Assembly: GCA_964561825.1 (NCBI GenBank)
Contig: CAZLSB010000170.1
Span: 1-8,963, forward strand
Length of the DNA: 8,963 bases
Source of the DNA: JADKFD01 sp964561825
Lineage (GTDB): Bacteria; Pseudomonadota; Gammaproteobacteria; Xanthomonadales; SZUA-5
Reading direction: 5' to 3'
Shown here: piece by piece, positions 1-6,900 of the stretch
How the letters are laid out: each line of letters starts with the position of its first letter
Position numbering within the stretch: position 1 is the first letter of the stretch
Notes under the pieces: model-generated
Told to the model about the DNA's origin: nothing
Database searches by the model: none
Seen by the model: only the letters and a program-made list of their open reading frames with translations
Program-made: the position numbers and the translations under genes

Positions 1-243
1 CGAAAGTCCCACTCAGTTTGATGCGCGAATAAGCGCGCCGGGGCGACCGGTACTCGCACCAATCGAGTATTGGGTGCGTTTCGGGCTTCCAATTGTAGCC
101 GTGACAGGCCGGGTCCTCGCGTCGGCCAAGCTCGGGCTTGCAATCAGCGTGTGCACGTGAGGGCTGGACCCTGCGCCTGTGTCTAAAGTTTCCGCACAGG
201 GTCTGCGTTGCAACTCGTTGGAATAGAAGAGCTATTCACCCCG

Positions 244-266
244 GCCTGCAAGCACAGCTTGCAGGC
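244..266. repeat. Perfect 10-bp stem hairpin
   Basis: GCCTGCAAGC at 244-253 and GCTTGCAGGC at 257-266 are exact reverse complements with a 3-nt ACA loop. No T-run follows on either strand, so it is not a standard intrinsic terminator. With the neighbouring inverted repeat 271-308 it resembles the paired-palindrome layout of REP/BIME-type intergenic repeats. That class assignment is inference, since only one copy is in the window. Confidence 0.6.
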
Positions 267-270
267 GTTC

Positions 271-308
271 AAGCCGGCGCGCCGCATGCCGCGCAAGCTT
301 GCCGGCTT
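271..308. repeat. Second inverted repeat adjacent to hairpin
   Basis: AAGCCGGC at 271-278 and GCCGGCTT at 301-308 are exact reverse complements enclosing a GC-rich 22-nt centre with smaller complementary pieces (GCGC/GCGC). It starts five bases after the 244-266 hairpin, so the two form a tandem palindromic pair. Function unknown; a REP-like element or a rho-dependent terminator structure for an upstream gene are possible. Confidence 0.45.
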
Positions 309-514
309 TCACCCACCATAACCGCACACTCCACCCCGTCCAACTGAGGTTTCTAGGTTTAATGGCGCCCGGGGCTCGCCCAAGGAGCCGCGGCCGCCGG
401 CGCGAACGCTGTTTTCGCACAATGCAACCCCCCGCGCGCACGGAGCCGCGCTACGTTTGCCGCATCGTGCGGCGGGGACTCTGATGATTCCGGTTGGGTG
501 CGAGCCATCAGCGT

Positions 515-530
515 TTGACAACGGTAGACT
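515..530 (+). promoter_or_regulatory. Weak promoter-like motifs before oxidoreductase
   Basis: A perfect -35-like TTGACA lies at 515-520, but the hexamers at the usual 16-18 nt spacing (around 537-544) are poor matches to TATAAT. A GGTAGACT motif at 523-530 resembles an extended -10 but is too close to TTGACA to pair with it. At least one motif probably contributes to transcription of the gene at 577, but I cannot say which. Confidence 0.2.
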
Positions 531-576
531 CGGCCGCGTTGCACGCACATCCACGCTTCTAACCCAAGGCACCGCC

Positions 577-1719
577 ATGACCGACGACACTGCTGGCACT
601 GCATTGCAACTTCGCTCGCTGATACGCGCCGATGGTGAGCTTGAACTTTCGTTACAGCGTGTGCCGATTCCTGAGCCGGGGCCGGAGGAGGTGGTGGTGC
701 GCATCGAAGCCACGCCGATTAATCCATCTGATTTGGGGCTGCTGTTTGGCGCAGCCGACCTGAGCACGATGCAGCTGTCCGGCAGCGCGACCCAACCCAT
801 ACTGACCGCGCGCATTCCGGATAAGTTGATGAAAGCGATGGCCGGTCGCGTTGGGCAATCCCTGCCGGTCGGCAACGAAGGAGCTGGCGTGGTCGTCAAA
901 GCAGGCGCCTCAGCGGCTGCACAAGCGCTGCTCGGCAAGACGGTGGCATTGATCGGTGGCGCCATGTATTCGCAGTTCCGCTGCATTGCCGCCAACCAGT
1001 GCCTGTTGCTGCCGCCTGACGCCACGCCGGCAGACGGTGCTTCTTGTTTCGTCAACCCGCTTACTGCGCTCGGTATGGTGGAGACGATGCGACGCGAAGG
1101 TCATAGCGCGCTGGTCAATACCGCGGCGGCATCCAATCTGGGACAGATGCTCAATCGCCTGTGCCTGAAAGACGGCATCGCGCTGGTTAACATCGTGCGT
1201 AAGGCAGAGCAGGAAACCCTGCTGCGTCAGCAGGGTGCGAGCTTGGTCTGCAATGTCAGCTCGCCGAATTTTCTGACCGAGTTGACCGACGCGCTGATTG
1301 CCAGCGGTGCCACGATCGCCTTCGACGCCATCGGCGGTGGCAAATTGGCCGGGCAAATCCTCAGTTGCATGGAAGTGGCAATCAATCGAAAAGCCACCGA
1401 ATACAGCCGCTACGGATCAGCCACGCACAAGCAGGTTTATTTGTACGGCATGCTTGATTCAGGTCCCACCGAGCTCAACCGCAACTTCGGTATGGCCTGG
1501 GGCATGGGCGGATGGCTATTGTTCCCGTTCTTGCAAAAGATCGGATCTAGCGCCGCGCAACAGCTGCGCGAGCGCGTGGCCGCCGAGTTGAAGACCACGT
1601 TTGCCAGCCACTACACGCGCACCGTTTCGCTGGCGCAGGCGCTGTCCCCGGAGGCAATCGCGGTTTATGGCGTGCGAGCCACCGGTGCGAAAGTGCTCAT
1701 CAACCCAAGTTTGGCTTGA
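577..1719 (+). CDS. MDR-family NAD(P)H-dependent oxidoreductase, zinc-independent type
   Basis: 380-residue member of the medium-chain dehydrogenase/reductase superfamily (quinone oxidoreductase/zinc-type alcohol dehydrogenase-like), expected to be cytosolic and to use NAD(P)H on a carbonyl or quinone substrate that cannot be named. The N-terminal GroES-like domain shows EVVVRIEATPINPSDLG (residues 38-54) and GNEGAGVVVKAG (99-110). NPLTALGM (160-167) precedes the Rossmann domain, whose dinucleotide loop reads NTAAASNLGQML (181-192) in place of the usual GxGxxG, as in quinone-oxidoreductase-like members. I do not see the catalytic Cys/His zinc ligands or the four-cysteine structural zinc lobe. 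The frame opens 40 codons earlier, but the ATG at 577 is preferred: AAGG lies 7 nt upstream at 566-569 and the protein then starts just before the first beta strand. It appears monocistronic, followed by a hairpin at 1736-1762. Confident for the superfamily, not for substrate. Confidence 0.87.
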   Translation: MTDDTAGTALQLRSLIRADGELELSLQRVPIPEPGPEEVVVRIEATPINPSDLGLLFGAADLSTMQLSGSATQPILTARIPDKLMKAMAGRVGQSLPVGNEGAGVVVKAGASAAAQALLGKTVALIGGAMYSQFRCIAANQCLLLPPDATPADGASCFVNPLTALGMVETMRREGHSALVNTAAASNLGQMLNRLCLKDGIALVNIVRKAEQETLLRQQGASLVCNVSSPNFLTELTDALIASGATIAFDAIGGGKLAGQILSCMEVAINRKATEYSRYGSATHKQVYLYGMLDSGPTELNRNFGMAWGMGGWLLFPFLQKIGSSAAQQLRERVAAELKTTFASHYTRTVSLAQALSPEAIAVYGVRATGAKVLINPSLA

Positions 1720-1735
1720 TCCTGAATCTGCCGGG

Positions 1736-1762
1736 GCAGAGCACGGCAGCCGTCAGCTCTGC
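1736..1762 (+). terminator. Hairpin after oxidoreductase gene
   Basis: GCAGAGC (1736-1742) and GCTCTGC (1756-1762) are exact complements, and the intervening bases extend the stem through ACG/CGT (1743-1745/1751-1753) with a CA bulge. It starts 16 nt after the stop codon at 1719, a position typical of a transcription terminator. The following bases are TGAAAATG rather than a T-run, so an intrinsic terminator is not proven; it may block exonucleases or act with Rho. Confidence 0.4.
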
Positions 1763-1840
1763 TGAAAATGCAGCTTGCTGCGCCGCTGTTTGTGCGGAGA
1801 CCACTGGCGCAGCCGCACGCGCGGTCGCCGACAATAGTTT

Positions 1841-1868
1841 GTGCCGTAGGGACCTAATGTCGGTAGAA
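1841..1868 (+). repeat. 28-bp direct repeat, copy 1
   Basis: First of two direct copies. It matches 1891-1918 at 24 of 28 positions, with the last 14 bases (TAATGTCGGTAGAA, 1855-1868) identical. The left part (GTGCCGTAGGGA) is a degenerate form of the partly self-complementary CCCGAAGGG of copy 2. The GTAG tetranucleotide recalls REP-type repeats mobilised by TnpA-REP transposases, but none is present here. Confidence 0.6.
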
Positions 1869-1890
1869 GAGAAGCCCAAAAACAAGCCCC

Positions 1891-1918
1891 GTCCCGAAGG
1901 GCCGTAATGTCGGTAGAA
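1891..1918 (+). repeat. 28-bp direct repeat, copy 2
   Basis: Second copy, exactly 50 bp after copy 1, with TAATGTCGGTAGAA at 1905-1918. Its left part, GTCCCGAAGGGC, contains a short palindrome (CCC-GAA-GGG). Ten bases of the core (GTCGGTAGAA) recur at 7140-7149, just after another gene end. It may be a dispersed intergenic repeat, a regulator binding site, or a -10-like motif, although no matching -35 lies at the right distance. Confidence 0.6.
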
Positions 1919-1955
1919 CGGCGTGTCTGTCCTAGCAGGATTAAGGTCTAGTCGG

Positions 1956-1984
1956 TTGCGACAGCAATCTACGTCCACTAAGCT
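1956..1984 (+). promoter_or_regulatory. Candidate sigma-70 promoter for AbrB-like gene
   Basis: TTGCGA (1956-1961) and TAAGCT (1979-1984) are separated by 17 nt and lie about 30 nt before the ATG at 2014. Both hexamers are only partial matches to consensus, so this is a tentative call. It would drive the three-gene cluster 2014-3128. Confidence 0.25.
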
Positions 1985-2013
1985 GGATTTTATTAGCATG
2001 GTAATGGTTCGAC

Positions 2014-2301
2014 ATGAGCGCCCAAAGTAAACTGACCGCGCAAGCACAAGTATCCGTCGCTGCCGCCATCCGGCGTGCACTGGGAGTTGGCCCGGGTTCG
2101 GTGATCGTATGGGAAACGCAAGCCGATCGGGTCGTCGTCCGCAGCTTAGGTCGGCATGCGAGTGCGGATATTCATCTGAGCTTGTTTGGGCCACTTCAGC
2201 CTGAAAAGAAGTCCAGTCAGGCGCTGAAGGAAGGCATCACGGCCTATGTGCGGGCCAAACATGCGCGATTGCCGTCTGAGTTGCTTGATTGGGGCAAATA
2301 G
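2014..2301 (+). CDS. AbrB/SpoVT (MazE-like) DNA-binding protein, antitoxin-like
   Basis: 95-residue protein whose N-terminal half (residues about 4-46) is a swapped-hairpin AbrB/SpoVT domain. SKLTAQAQVSVAAAIRRALG followed by VGPGSVIVWE matches the family pattern of a start strand, a conserved Q-x-S-V/I-P-like stretch, a short helix, and the GPGS turn. The C-terminal tail (LKEGITAYVRAKHAR, 71-85) resembles the toxin-contacting or dimer-flanking tail of PrlF/MazE-type antitoxins. Such proteins normally bind palindromic operators near their own promoter, and many are followed by a PIN- or YhaV-type toxin. No toxin-like gene follows here, so it may be an orphan antitoxin or a plain regulator. The ATG at 2014 begins just before the domain; no strong Shine-Dalgarno is visible. 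The next gene starts 51 nt downstream on the same strand, suggesting an operon. Sure of the fold, unsure of the role. Confidence 0.82.
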   Translation: MSAQSKLTAQAQVSVAAAIRRALGVGPGSVIVWETQADRVVVRSLGRHASADIHLSLFGPLQPEKKSSQALKEGITAYVRAKHARLPSELLDWGK

Positions 2302-2352
2302 CGGCGCAGTGCTAAGATTTTTGGCAGCCCAAAAGCGCGGGATTTCGACGAG

Positions 2353-2538
2353 ATGCAATCGAAGCTCACGATCAACTTTAACGACTTATTGTCTAGCTTT
2401 GAGTGGGTGAGCGCAGCTGGCCCAGACGAGAAAAAAGCCTTTATTTGCCGAGAGAACGGCAAGATTTATTGGGATGACGACGCTAGCGATGAAGAACTGC
2501 CAGATACGGAGCGTGCTGAGGATGAGGGCGAGGATTGA
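2353..2538 (+). CDS. Small acidic protein resembling N-terminus of UPF0158
   Basis: 61-residue hypothetical protein. The first two thirds (INFNDLLSSFEWVSA at 7-21, then AFICRENGKIYW at 29-40) resemble the start of UPF0158-family proteins, where a short helix is followed by a strand pair carrying a tag-like 'R.tGkiyw' motif. The last 21 residues (DDDASDEELP onwards) are almost entirely acidic. Family members I recall are longer, about 140-170 residues, so this may be a truncated or naturally short version; the downstream frames do not continue the family. A purine-rich GACGAG directly precedes the ATG. It sits 51 nt after the AbrB-like gene, and its stop (2536-2538) overlaps a possible TTG start of the next gene, so co-transcription is likely. 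Molecular function unknown. Confidence 0.6.
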   Translation: MQSKLTINFNDLLSSFEWVSAAGPDEKKAFICRENGKIYWDDDASDEELPDTERAEDEGED

Positions 2539-2558
2539 AAAAAACACTGTACGGACAC

Positions 2559-2562
2559 GGAG
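2559..2562 (+). promoter_or_regulatory. Shine-Dalgarno GGAG selecting ATG at 2571
   Basis: GGAG is spaced 8 nt from the ATG at 2571. This favours 2571 over the in-frame TTG at 2535, which overlaps the preceding stop codon. Confidence 0.5.
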
Positions 2563-2570
2563 TCTTGGCA

Positions 2571-3128
2571 ATGGATGCAGATCAAGGTGCGACTGCCGTC
2601 ATCACGCACCGCGTGCAGCAGCACAAGCAGGCTGAATACCAGGTTTGGCTTGACGAAATTGGGCCGCTTTGCAAAGCCTCGGTTGGCCTTCTGGATTGGC
2701 ATATCGTGCGCCCGGTCGCGGGGTTGACCGAGGCCTACACGGTCATCATTCGCTTTGACACACCGGAAAATCTGGGTAAATGGATGCATTCACCAGTGCG
2801 TGCCAGATTGATTGACAAGGTGAAACCGATATTGGTTAGTGGCGATGATTTTTTCGTCAGCAGCGGACTGGACTATTGGTTTACGCCGGGTGGCGCAAAC
2901 GCCACAGTGCCGGTGCGCTGGAAACAGCTACTAGTGACGTGGTCGGCCATTTACCCTTTGGTTCTTGGCTCCACTTGGGCGCTTGAACTGCTCATGCATG
3001 AGCTTGGCGCGCCAAACTACCGGCTATTGGACACCTTAGTCGGCACCGGAATTGTGGTGTTTTTGATGGTCTACATCGTCATGCCGCGCTACACCAAGCT
3101 CATCAGGCGGTGGCTTTTTACGCGTTGA
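2571..3128 (+). CDS. ABM-domain protein with two C-terminal membrane helices
   Basis: 185 residues from the ATG at 2571. Residues about 7-97 form an antibiotic-biosynthesis-monooxygenase-like ferredoxin fold: TAVITHRVQQHKQAEYQVWL, a helix, GLLDWHIVRP, then YTVIIRFDTPENLGKWMHSP with the helix ending RARLIDKVKPIL. It is followed by two hydrophobic segments, about 118-141 (after VRWKQL) and 153-173 (VGTGIVVFLMVYIVMPRY), and a basic tail (KLIRRWLFTR). This matches a widespread group (COG3224-like) of membrane-anchored ABM proteins whose substrate is unknown; catalysis is not established for them. The N-terminal domain is expected to be cytoplasmic. An alternative TTG start at 2535 would overlap the previous gene's stop and add 12 residues, but GGAG at 2559-2562 supports 2571. 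It is the last gene of the three-gene cluster. Confident for architecture, not for reaction. Confidence 0.83.
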   Translation: MDADQGATAVITHRVQQHKQAEYQVWLDEIGPLCKASVGLLDWHIVRPVAGLTEAYTVIIRFDTPENLGKWMHSPVRARLIDKVKPILVSGDDFFVSSGLDYWFTPGGANATVPVRWKQLLVTWSAIYPLVLGSTWALELLMHELGAPNYRLLDTLVGTGIVVFLMVYIVMPRYTKLIRRWLFTR

Positions 3129-3200
3129 GGTACCCGGCAGGCTAGTCGATGCGGGGCTTCCGGATGGCACGAGTTTCTTGCCAATGCCATCAAAGCGATG

Positions 3201-3850
3201 TCACCGCCGCAGCCGGCGCTGCGCCGCCAACAACAACGCAGATTCTGGGTGATGGGCTTCGCGCAAAGTGCTAACCGCTTGTTCCAACAGCAGTCGATCT
3301 GACGCAGATAATGGATCAGCGCGGGTGAGCAGGATTTGCGCCTGGATGGCTGCGCGCACCGGGTGGCGGTCACTGAGTCAGCCGGCAGATCGCTCAGTGC
3401 CGCGCTCTGTAGCTCCGCTGCTTGCTCCTCACCGCGCTGCGCGGCGAGCTGCGCGCCCAACAATTAAATTCGGCGAGCAGTTGTGCGTGGTGCAGTCGTA
3501 GACCCTGTTGGTCTGCTTGCCAAGCGATGTCGAGCGTTTGCTGCGCGGTCTCAAACTGACCGGCGGCAAACATCACGCGCGCCTGCACCAGTGGAACACG
3601 GTTGGCAAAGTAGCTGCGATCGCCGTAGTCGCCGATTGCGCTTGCACAGCTTCGGCCAGGGCGGCAGCAGTACGTGCATCCACACGCCCTAAGCCCAGTC
3701 CCATTTGTGCTTGGCGCAGCGGTGGGGCAAAGGGAGATCATTTCGTGCATCCCAAGCTTCCCCGTTGCTGCGAATACCGCAAAACATGCAACAGAACCCG
3801 CCGAGCGTGTGGGTCCGAGTTGTTTCTGAACCTCTTCTAAGTAGTTCCAC
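3201..3850 (-). pseudogene. Decayed C-terminal part of a TPR-like repeat protein
   Basis: No single frame is open, but the minus strand gives a continuous helical-repeat protein if frames are joined. From about 3840 down: LEEVQKQLGPT, then a frame change to RRVLLHVLRYSQQRG (about 3800-3755), an in-frame TGA near 3741, LRQAQMGLGLGRVDARTAAA (from 3719), a shift near 3634 to GDYGDRSYFANRVPLVQARV and MFAAGQFETAQQTLDIAWQA (3633-3463), a shift near 3462 to LGAQLAAQRGEEQAAELQSA (3460 to about 3362), and a shift near 3360 to VRAAIQAQILLTRADPLSAS, ending LLLAAQRRLRR and a TGA at 3203-3201. The alternating small/large helix pattern (ARVMFAAGQFETAQQTLD) is typical of tetratricopeptide repeats in bacterial regulators and Ser/Thr kinases. 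At least three frameshifts and one stop make it non-functional. The N-terminal portion is missing, cut off near the start of the large gene at 3901. The parent family cannot be named. Confidence 0.72.
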
Positions 3851-3888
3851 TAGGCCAGAACCCGTACTAAACTCGCCTTTCGGATGCC

Positions 3889-3892
3889 GGGA
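3889..3892 (+). promoter_or_regulatory. Ribosome binding site for large secreted protein
   Basis: GGGA lies 8 nt before the ATG at 3901, which begins a typical positively charged then hydrophobic signal sequence. This supports the chosen start. Confidence 0.5.
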
Positions 3893-3900
3893 TTAGCGCA

Positions 3901-6900
3901 ATGAAACTTCGATTCGCAGTTCTGGCGCTGTTGGCGATCGCCAGTGCAGGCCTGCTGTTGAGCAAGGCGCCAAGCCTGCTGACGGTCACCCACGATGCTA
4001 TTTTTCCTGCTCCCATCGATGAGCCTGGTGAGGGCGCCAATTTCGGTGAACGACGCCGCGCCTGGATCGAATATCTGCATCGCGCCGCGCCGGATGTGGA
4101 TTGGCGGCGGCAAGATGCGGACTTTCGCGCCGCCCGCTTTGCCCAACATGAAGCGCTGCGTGCCCAGCAACTGAAAGCGGGCGCGTCGGCGGGGGACTTG
4201 CGCAAAGTGAGCAGCGCCGCGATCAGCGGCAACTGGGTGGAGCGTGGTAGCAACAACCAGGCCGGACGGGTCATGGCGGCCAACTATGACGCTGCAGGCA
4301 ACCGCCTAACCGTGCTATCGGCCGGCGGCAACGTCTGGCGTGCCTCTCGCGCGTTGCTTGATTGGCGCAGCCCGAACGACGGCGCTAGCTTCTCCAGCAG
4401 TTCGTTGGAACGCTTGGGCGGCGGTCTTGGCGAACGGTTATTGATCGCCAGCGACAGTCCGCGCGGGGTCTTCCGCAGTGATAACGGTGGCCTGAGCTGG
4501 ACCGCCAATGCGGGCACCACGCTGGCCAATCCCTGGTACACGATGGACTTGGTGAGTCGTGACCCAACGCTGGCCGAGGTTTATCTGCTGCGCGTGCATT
4601 ACGATTTCACCGCAACTGATTGGAAACCGCATTTGTATTCGTCAAATGATCGTGGTCAAAGTTTCACCGCGCGTCAGTTTGTCGGTAAACGTGATCAAGT
4701 CGCACTGTTTTCACCGCCTTATGGTTCTAGCGAGGTTTTTCTGCTAGATGGAGCCCAGCTATCCACCATTTCGCCGGGCGCGCATACCTTGGTTCCGCTG
4801 GCCACGCTGCCTTTAGGATTTACGCTGGCCAGTGAGGACGATATTGCGCTGAGCGGCGGCGTATCAGGTGGCCAAGTCTTCCTTTATGCATTTTATTCAA
4901 GGCCATCAAGTAATAAAACCGAAGTGCTGCGCTCAGTGGATGGTGGCCGTACTTGGATCGCAGTCAGCCCAGTCCCAACTAAATTCTTCAAGCTAAATTC
5001 GGCAGAAAGTTCTGGTAACGATCCGCTGCGTGCTTATGTCGGTGGAGTTAATCTATTTCGAACGGCTGATGGCGGTATCAGCTGGATTATGGTGAATAAC
5101 TGGACGGAGTATTATCCAAATCCTGCCATTAAGCTACACGCAGATATCACCAATATTGATGTGAGTTTAGATAATGCCGGGCAGGAGCGCGTTTATATCA
5201 GCACCGATGGCGGCTTGTATGAATCTTTGGATCACACGCAAACGGTACAGAATCTCAACTTGAATGGCATGAATGTGTCGCAGTACTACGGCACTTACAC
5301 GCAGCGCACACCGCCCTTTGCGGTGCTCGCCGGCGCGCAAGATCAAGGCTATCAGAAGGCGCTAGCACCCACTGGCGCCATCGAACCCTACGTGCAAACG
5401 ATTAGTGGTGATTACGGTCATCTGGAATCGGCTGATGGGGGTAAGAACCTGTGGATGGTGTACCCTGGCTTTGTGATGTTGGATACCCGAACAAGTATGA
5501 CGGGTCAGAGTGGATTGAAGCTCTGGCGTTTTGAAGAAAACAACTTCACAGGTTGGTTTTTCCTGCCGCCGCTGGCCGTTGATCCGCTCAATCCCTTACG
5601 AATCCTGCTGGCCGGCGGCAATCTTAGCGGTAGCGGCCAGCGCTTGATCAACCTGACTAGTGATGGTGTCAACTTCACCCATGCTGAGATCCCGTTCGAC
5701 TTCAATTCCAAAGTGACTGCCGTTGCTTTTTCGACCGACGGCAATAGCCGTTATGCCATTAACGATGAAGCGCAGTTCTTTCGACAAATGGGTGCTGGTG
5801 CTTGGTCACGAACCAGCACTGGCATGCCGAATAATCATTATTTCTTTGGCAACCGCATTCTGGTCGATCCAGTGACCCCTGGAAAGATCTACGTGGCTGG
5901 CGCAGGCTATTCAAATCCCGGCGTGTATGTTTCCACCAACAATGGCGATAGTTTTACGTCGCTCAGTACTGGGCTACCCAGTACGCTGGTTTTTGACTTG
6001 GCTTTATCCAGCAATGGCGAGCATCTATTCGCCGCGACTGAGCTTGGACCTTACTATTTTGATAGCGCGACGAATACCTGGCAGGATATCAGCGGGCTAG
6101 GCGCGCCCAATCAGGCCTATTGGGACGTGGATTTTGTGGATGCGCAAGGCATCGCGCGATTTTCCACCTACGGTCGCGGTATCTGGGATTTCGTGCTGCC
6201 CAGGTCAGCAGGCTCGCAGTTCATCTCGGTCGCCAAGCTTGGCAACGGCAGCGGCTTGGTCACCAGCAGCGTCGCCGGTCTCAACTGTGGCGCGGCTTGT
6301 AATGCCAGTTTCCCGGTGGGCACCCAACTCACCTTGCTTGCTAACCCAGCGGCGGGAACCCGCTTTGTTGCTTGGGTGGGCTGTGATGCCAACAACGGCG
6401 CTCAATGTAACGTGCTGATGAGCGGCGCACGGCATGTCAGCGCCGTCTTTGAAAATCGGGCCGAACCGCTGGCCGTGGTCAATTTACCGGCCACTACGGG
6501 TGTGGCTTGTGCCGCCTTTTACAGCATCAAAACCTTCGGCAATCCGGGCATCTTGCCAGGCGTGACCGCCACCGAAATCACGCTGCAAGGCAATGATCGG
6601 CGTTTGGTCGGCGGATTGATCATGAAAGGTAATGTGCTGCGTTCCGGTGCATTCGCCGGCGTCACCGTACCCGCCACGCCTGGGCAGCCCGTGTTATTAG
6701 CGCCGGTGGCATTTTGGCTGCCGCCGGATATGGGCGCGGCCACGTTGGAAGTCATTACGGGAAACCAGACGCTGGCCAACATCCGGCTGCCCGCGCGTTC
6801 CGGTGCGCAAGTGATTCCGCCCATTGCCATTGGCGATCGCGGTGGTTATTTCTCGATTCGTATAACACCCGCCAGCCAAGCGCAACTGGGCAACCGACCG

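Larger units (their letters stand above)
1..576. other. Gene-free leader region with inverted repeats
   Basis: I see no convincing coding region here. The open frames are short or antisense and contain no recognisable motif. The stretch is rich in self-complementary segments: GCGCG/CGCGC around 23-38, a nearly perfect pair 56-63/69-77 (one bulged G), CCTGTG/CACAGG around 176-204, and the two stronger hairpins at 244-308 listed separately. The last 60 bases before the downstream oxidoreductase contain a perfect TTGACA. It could be the remnant of a lost gene or a cluster of repeats; the sequence alone does not decide. Confidence 0.5.

Noticed and set aside
309..1055. Long minus-strand open frame of about 248 codons
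   Set aside because: It lies antisense to the oxidoreductase gene, has a Ser/Ala/Arg-rich composition typical of a shadow frame, and contains no family motif.
1841..1918. CRISPR-like pair of repeats
   Set aside because: There are only two imperfect copies, the 22-nt interval is too short for a usual spacer, and no cas gene is present.
1700..2194. Minus-strand open frame of about 164 codons
   Set aside because: It spans the intergenic repeats and the start of the AbrB-like gene on the opposite strand and shows no recognisable domain.
2014..2538. Complete toxin-antitoxin module
   Set aside because: The first gene is antitoxin-like, but its neighbour has no PIN, MazF, YhaV or RelE-type features, so a functional module cannot be claimed.
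2535..2570. TTG start overlapping the preceding stop for the ABM-domain gene
   Set aside because: It gives coupled overlap, but the ATG at 2571 has a better-spaced GGAG and starts directly before the ABM fold.
3508..3840. Plus-strand open frame of about 110 codons in the gap before the secreted-protein gene
   Set aside because: It is antisense to the frameshifted TPR-like pseudogene and its Cys/Arg/Ala-rich product resembles no protein family.
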